From the NCBI RefSeq assembly GCF_027887165.1, contig NC_077234.1, forward strand, positions 194,507,959-194,571,958: a stretch of DNA of 64,000 bases. Reading direction: 5' to 3'. This DNA is from Monodelphis domestica (taxonomy: Eukaryota > Chordata > Mammalia > Didelphimorphia > Didelphidae). Below are positions 58,651 to 64,000 of the stretch, in pieces (position 1 is the first letter of the stretch; every line of letters starts with the position of its first letter). Position numbers and translations under genes: made by a program. Under the pieces are notes generated by a model, which saw only the letters and a program-made list of their open reading frames with translations, was not told where the DNA came from and made no database searches.

Positions 58651-58739
58651 TAAAACTTATTCCATTGTACCATCAGTGATAAATTTTATACAATAAAATG
58701 TCATCCTTCTTGTTACTTAATGTCATCTTCATCATCTCC

Positions 58740-59540
58740 AACAATAATCTATGAAGTTCCTGCAGTTTGCCAGGTGCTAGAAATAAAAAGTGGGGTCCCT
58801 GCCTTCAAGGATTTCATATTTTAATGAGGGAAATATTTACATAACTATATACATAAAAGACATCTACAGAGTAAATAAGGGATAATTTCTACTTTGGTCT
58901 GAATCTTGAAGGAAGTGTGGGAAGACAGGGGGTAGAGAAAGCAGCTTATTCTATGTCTACCAGACAAACAGTGAAACAATGAAATGTGCAAGGAAGAGGA
59001 AAGGCGTTCAGTGGATCAGGGAGTACACAGAGACTAGAAAAAAATTGTTAAAAATTGGAAAGATTGAGAGAGATCAGGGAGTTTAAAAGCTAGATGATTT
59101 TGTATTTGATCCTAGAGGTAATAACAAACTACTGGAATTTATTGAATGGGAAAGTGATGTGGCCTGTTTTTTGCTTTAGGAATATCACTTTGGCACATAA
59201 TTGGTGGATAGATCAGATTGGGGAAAGACTCAAAAAAGGAGACCCACCAGTCCACTACAACAGTAATCTAGGCATGATATGTTGAGGATCTAACTCAAGA
59301 CAGTGGCTGTGTGACTTCAGAGAAGGAGATGTATACAAAAGAAACAACAGGATTTGACTAGATTGGGTAAGATGAAGGGAAGAGGTAAGCATGACATCTG
59401 TTTTGTGAGTTTGGGTGATAGGAAGAATGGTTGTGCCCTCCACAGTGATAAAGAAAGCCGGAAGAGATGTCTTGGATGGGGAAGATAAGGAATTCTGGCT
59501 TGGATATGTTGCATACAGAATGGTTGGTTTAAGTACTAGG
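58740..59540 (+). repeat. Long ancient interspersed repeat
   Basis: Head 'tgccaggtgctagaaataaa' with 'gtccctgccttcaaggattt', then 'gattttgtatttgatcctag', 'ggaatttattgaatgggaaagtgatgtgg', 'tcactttggcacataattgg' and 'ctacaacagtaatctaggc'. This text-like order is known from a widespread old mammalian repeat. Related pieces are at 38120-38290 and 16380-17000. Family name not certain. Confidence 0.6.
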
Positions 59541-59689
59541 CTCTCCATTGGTTATCTAACACAAATTCAGCCCATCTTATTTTTTTCACACATACATTTT
59601 CTTTGATGACTTTTTGCTTCCTATTTCTCTTATATATGGCCTATTTAAATATATTTTCTTGCATATTTTTTCTTTGTTGTCTTCTTCCT
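59541..59689. other. Unique AT-rich sequence
   Basis: No feature recognised. Confidence 0.4.
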
Positions 59690-59795
59690 CACACTGAAAT
59701 TTTTGAGGACATTGGCTGTCTTTTGACTTTCTTTGTATCCTCACTATTTTGAAGTTCCTGGTATATAGGATGACTTAATAAATGGTTTTTGACTG
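59690..59795 (+). repeat. L2-type 3' end
   Basis: 'tttttgaggacattggctgtc', 'tctttgtatcctcactattt' and 'gacttaataaatggtttttgact' in L2 terminal order. Confidence 0.65.
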
Positions 59796-60085
59796 CTTAC
59801 TTCCTTTATTTCTCTTCTTTGTAATTCCTGGTCTGTAACATGTTACATTTTTACCATGCATTTCTCCTTTTTGAAATTCTGTGTAATTTCTATGACTTGT
59901 ATACCTTAATTGTTGCTTCAGCTCCAGGGGTCAGAGAGTGGAGGCAAGGAAACTGTCTTGATGGGAGGAGAGATTATTAAGAGAGGGAAGAGAGAAGAGA
60001 GGGGTATATTTAAGCCAGTCCTGAGTCTCCTGGTTTCATCCTATCCTTCTTCCTAGTTTCCTTCTTTTGTGGTAGAATATGGATT
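59796..60085. other. Unique sequence
   Basis: No feature recognised. Purine-rich patch at 59960-60005. Confidence 0.4.
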
Positions 60086-60089
60086 TTTT

Positions 60090-60172
60090 TTTTATTTTTG
60101 TTCTTGTACATCCAGTGCCTAGTATAGTCTCTGGAACAAAACAGGTGTTTAATACATGTTTGTTGAACTAGA
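60090..60172 (+). repeat. L2/MIR-type 3' end
   Basis: 'gtacatccagtgcctagtat' followed by 'acaggtgtttaatacatgtttgttgaact'. Confidence 0.6.
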
Positions 60173-60359
60173 TTAGAGCAGTAAAAGAATATATATCTAT
60201 ATTGTTATCTATATCCTTGGTTTCAAGGAGAATCTTAAAAAAACTACAATAAATTAAAGACAATCTAGTTCATCCTACCCTTTTTTCCATATAGAATTTA
60301 TACTTTCTACTAGACTGTAAGCTTCTTTAAAGCAGAGACTGTTATTTCCTCTGTGACAA

Positions 60360-60590
60360 TAACTGCAATTAATGTAGCATTTTAAGGTTCATAAATTTTT
60401 TAACTTACATGATCACAGTTGTTCTTCAAAACAACCCTACAGGATAGGCATTATAGGAGTTATCATCCTCATTTTACATATGAAGAAATTGAAGCTCTGA
60501 TGTGTTTTGACCATGGTCACAGGGCTAAAGAAAAGTATTTAAAACCAGGTCTTTTTTGGCCCCAAGTCCACAGTTGTTTTCATTATACTA
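60360..60590 (-). repeat. MIR-type SINE relic, antisense
   Basis: 'caaccctacaggataggcat', 'tcctcattttacatatgaagaaattgaagct' and 'ggtcacagggctaaag' in antisense MIR order. Confidence 0.75.
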
Positions 60591-60599
60591 TACTGCTTT

Positions 60600-62455
60600 A
60601 TGAGAAGACTAGGGGTTGAATTGTGGGCATAATACCTACTAGTTGTGAGTGCTCTTGGACAAATCACAACTTCTTTGAGTTCCTGAGTTTTTCCACATGG
60701 AAAAGGAAGGATTTGGCCACCAAACAATAGTTAAGATTTCTTCCAGATTTATTATTCTATGATTCTTATTTTGAACTCAAGGCACCAAAACCTTTTGGTC
60801 TTTTCTTAAAATGCCAATACTAAAACCACAAAAAAAAGCCAGAGGTTTAATAGTCTTCTGAGTTTATCTACAAATAAATATAGTCCAACTGATACGCTAT
60901 TCTCCTTCCAACTTATTGACCTATATTCTCTGCAGTATCACCTAATCCCTTTAACATTATTAAAGAGGGATCCATCTGGGAATGTTTAGATGTTGCAATG
61001 GTAGCCTTAGGCTGAGATATAAGGTAATGTCTACTAAAATGAGATTCACCCTTGAAGGAAATGCCAATGATTATGCTTTTGTGGGCCACACATTTTAAAG
61101 CTGGAACAAGTATGTGACAACTATGTGAACAAATAAGGCACATTAGCCAGATAATGTAAAAGTATTCTAGGTCATGTTGGTAGTTGTTTAGGTCTCCCCT
61201 CTATCTTCTGGCAAGCTGCAAGGAAAGGCCGTTGGTAAATAATGGTTTAAATTACATTATGGATGGACTGATCTGCTATTAATACAATTCCTGTTGCTGT
61301 CTGGAAACTTTAGGTCCACATGTGTAATTCTTCAGTGGTATTCAGTGTGTTATCTAAAAGGTCTCTCAATGCTGCTGCATCAATGCAAACCAGACTATAC
61401 CCAGATGAACAAAGGGAATTTAACTTTCATAAGTTGGTTTTAAAATGCATTTACTTTGACTGCACTGAAAGAATCTAAAAAAAGATGAAAAGCATCTTTA
61501 GCATGCCAAAAACATCTGGTTTCATATTTTCAGACCAAAAGGAAATTGCACGAAGACTAAAATCTTATGTTTTGATTTATATTATTATTGGAGGGCTGAG
61601 AAGCTGCCAGTCACCAAGTAAAATTTTATGATGATAAATAAATAAGGAAAACAATCTGACAAAATGTGCTGTGGAACAAAGCTGCATTTCAAGTTTAATT
61701 AACTGATAACAATGTTTATGACGGAAGAACTGTGCCACCAATTATCCAGTTAGTAAGTGCATGTTACCAATGAGAAGATGGGCCTATAAATGTGTGGCTA
61801 GAAAGGTTGTCTTGCAGCAAAAGACTTCCAAATACAAAATCCAAGGTTTTCTTCATATGATAAATTGTGCATCAATTAAAATCCTCTCTGAAGATGTTTA
61901 TAAGCAGGTCTTTCATGGAGAATGACAAATTACAAGTCACAGAGTGGTAGAAGCCACTGTTTTCTAGTATTCCTAGGTGTATCGTCTTTGACATCTGACA
62001 AGTTGGGCAATAGAAATATAGCAGTCAAAAAAGAACAAGAAGACAAACAAAAATATTTTCATCTCTGTAAGTATCTAACTTCCTTGTCCCCACTCCAATA
62101 AACCCGATGCATTTGTAACAAAGTATTCTAAAATATTCTTTTTAACAATACGAGTGCTAGTTTTCCATAATCTCGATAGAATTTATCTTGAATCACATGT
62201 TTAAAGACTCTTTTTTTCTTGCTATTACTGAAGCTGTCATTCCAGACCTCCTGGGTCAAGGCTTGAAACAATCATTTATAGGCCAACCTGTTGACTTTCT
62301 GTTTACCATTGACAATATCCTCTTTTGACATAATTTAACATTTATGAGATTTTAAAATGACATTTTTCATAGCAAATTTTATAAGTTAATTTATTCATGG
62401 TGTTGAAACTTGTGAATTTTATGTGCACCCTTACCCAGCTTTTGGAATGTTAGAC
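60600..62455. other. Unique sequence, possibly partly conserved
   Basis: No gene or repeat family recognised, apart from a weak sense MIR trace at 60630-60760. Bases 61200-61930 are free of repeat signatures and have a more even base mix, which may mark conserved non-coding DNA, inference only. Confidence 0.35.
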
Positions 62456-62459
62456 TTTT

Positions 62460-62511
62460 GCTAGACTAGATTGCTAGACTAGATTGTTAGACTAGATTGT
62501 TAGACTAGATT
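62460..62511. repeat. 13-bp tandem repeat, four copies
   Basis: Unit GCTAGACTAGATT twice, then GTTAGACTAGATT twice, read directly. The only change is C to T at position 2. Confidence 0.95.
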
Positions 62512-62699
62512 CAGAAAATATTTAACTTTTTTAAATTTCAAATACATTAACCATCCTCCTCATACTTTTCATAGAATCCTTTCAAGAGTAATTGCTGTCA
62601 CTAAACTTCTGGGCTCCCTGACAAGATGACTTATATAACATTAAACAGTGCATTCCAAATGCTAGGTAGTTTCCCAATATGTAAATAAATGAATAAAGT

Positions 62700-62915
62700 A
62701 TCAAGTCTCGAGTCAGGAATATTCATGTTCAAATCCCATCTCAGACATGTCAGCCTTGGTAAGTCATTTAACCTTTATTTGTCTCAGTTTCCTTATCTAT
62801 AAAATGGGGAAAATAATAGCACCTATCTCTTAGGGTTTTGTAAAGATCAAGTGAGATAATAACTGTAAATTCCCTGGCAATATGTAAATGTTATCTATTG
62901 TTTTTTTATATTTAT
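62700..62915 (+). repeat. MIR/CORE-SINE relic
   Basis: Sense order 'gagtcaggaatattcatgtt', 'gtaagtcatttaacctttat', 'gtctcagtttccttatctat', 'aaaatggggaaaataatagc' and 'agatcaagtgagataataac'. Well preserved. Confidence 0.85.
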
Positions 62916-63439
62916 ATATAAAGTGGTTCAGTGTTCAATAAAAGAACCTCTTTAAGATAAAATTCCATTATTTTGTAGTAAGACAAAAGACCAACAGAAT
63001 GCAGAACAGTTGTGGAAAATTCCTGGAACTTTAACCTTAGATACAGTTGCTCCAAGTAACAGTTGCCATCAAAAACATTCTCTAGTACATTTGTTGACTC
63101 AGGAAACTGAACAAAGCATTTGGAATTTTGGTTTTCCTAGATTCCATGTATATTTACATATAGCAATTTCCTACTTGATCTCTTTCTTTTTTCATCCAAT
63201 TGTTATTTTATGCATTAATTCTGTATCATCTCTCTCTTTCTATTAAAATTGTTGGCAATCATTTCAGTTGTTTGTTCTGTCTGTGGATCCTCTCTCCTCT
63301 ATCATTTTCTAGGTGTATGCAAAATTGTCACCTTTTTCATTAATGGAATGAACCCATCCATATGCTTGAAGGCTGTGTTTCATTTTGTGTCTGTCTGTAT
63401 GCATGTATGTGTGTGGAGAAGTTAACATCCTGTCTTCAG
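62916..63439. other. Unique sequence
   Basis: No gene or repeat recognised. A short GT-type run near 63385-63415. Confidence 0.4.
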
Positions 63440-63578
63440 TGCTGTTGGGAATTACTACTGGCATGTTTTGACTCATTATCTTGAATCTTAATCAGCTGAT
63501 GAAAAAAAATTAGTTACATCAGCTGATGAAGGCTCAGGGTAATGAGTCAAAACACACTGATAGTGATTCTCAGCAGCA
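63440..63578. repeat. Imperfect inverted repeat, 62-bp arms
   Basis: Left arm 63440-63501, loop 63502-63516 and right arm 63517-63578. The inner 38 bases of each arm pair with about five mismatches, including 'tgttttgactcattat' against 'ataatgagtcaaaaca' with one change. The outer parts pair less well. The arms end in the palindrome ATCAGCTGAT. Possibly a short palindromic DNA transposon (MITE) or a hairpin-forming transcript source. Confidence 0.85.
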
Positions 63579-64000
63579 AGAAGTGGGACTTTACCATTTC
63601 ACTTGACATGGATGTCTCTTAGTACTCTCCAATAAATCATTGATCAATCTTCATATTTATCAAAATATAACAATCAAAGTCTGGCCCCTTTAAAACATGG
63701 CAGGTCAAGAGCATCCCATATGAAGATAAGTATGTTATAGAGCTTTAGTAATTGGATCTGAGGTCTTCCTGGTGGCAACTGATGTAGTCACATTATATGG
63801 TACTCCTGACATCCTGGTTCAGTCCCTCATCATTATTGCCTAGACTACTGCTACATCCTCCTAAAGTTTCTCCAGGTTCCTGTTCAGGTGTTCTGAAGTA
63901 TATGTGACATGGGCCATTTGGCTATGGACTATGGATTTCTTACTCCTCCACATAATGTTTTTACATATAATAAAATAGTTATCAAAATATGTTTCTAAAA
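63579..64000. other. Unique sequence with an L2-like trace
   Basis: At 63800-63880 'cagtccctcatcattattgcctagactactgctacatcctcctaaag' resembles a sense L2 fragment, at low certainty. No gene recognised. Confidence 0.35.

Noticed and set aside
62460..62511. CRISPR-like or telomere-like array
   Set aside because: Four direct 13-bp copies without spacers and not a telomeric motif.

Overview
This is a non-genic stretch of an AT-rich mammalian nuclear genome. The interspersed repeats point to a marsupial, such as an opossum or an Australian species. They include marsupial-type LINE-1 elements with a long inter-ORF spacer, tRNA-derived SINEs with the 'gtgtgaccctgggcaagtca' core, abundant MIR/CORE-SINE and L2 relics, and endogenous retroviruses of two classes. 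Repeat naming rests on recognition by eye; no library search was possible. I found no intact protein-coding host gene. The only cellular coding sequences seen are a fibrillarin processed pseudogene (about 56.3-57.35 kb) and an unidentified C-terminal reading frame at the left edge (bases 2-199).

Layout: 1-15 kb is mostly unique AT-rich sequence with MIR relics, one SINE near 9.4 kb, another near 12.9 kb and a 190-bp GGAA microsatellite at 10.5 kb. A 5'-truncated L1 with a clean target-site duplication lies at 15.25-16.05 kb. A fragment holding only an L1 5' end lies at 17.9-18.6 kb. At 20.9-23.1 kb is the 3' part of a class II (betaretrovirus-like) provirus: env relic, polypurine tract and LTR. 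Its env is split by a reverse-oriented solo LTR with a 4-bp GGAT duplication.

At 26.0-37.8 kb one minus-strand L1 (L1-a) is split by a second, full-length minus-strand L1 (L1-b, 29049-35465) flanked by a perfect 15-bp duplication. At 39.0-43.0 kb an old L1 5' region carries a SINE and, next to it, a minus-strand gammaretrovirus-like (ERV1) 3' half: integrase relic, a non-coding stretch where env would be, polypurine tract and LTR. That LTR is the same family as the solo LTR at 21.0 kb. At 43.0-45.9 kb two old L1 pieces lie in opposite orientation. At 49.6-55.4 kb is a third minus-strand L1 (L1-c) with a 14-bp duplication and an internal deletion. The fibrillarin pseudogene follows, then an old L1 3' end split by another solo LTR (57.7-58.5 kb), then L2/MIR relics. 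Near the right end is an unusual 62-bp-arm inverted repeat (63.44-63.58 kb).

Nothing here works as an operon or pathway. The window reads as successive retrotransposition layers whose order can be deduced from nesting: L1-a is older than L1-b, the class II env is older than the ERV1-type solo LTR, and an old L1 is older than the second solo LTR. All recognisable element ORFs carry stops, frameshifts or deletions, except the short ORF2 C-terminal fragment at 15.25 kb, which is open but far from complete.
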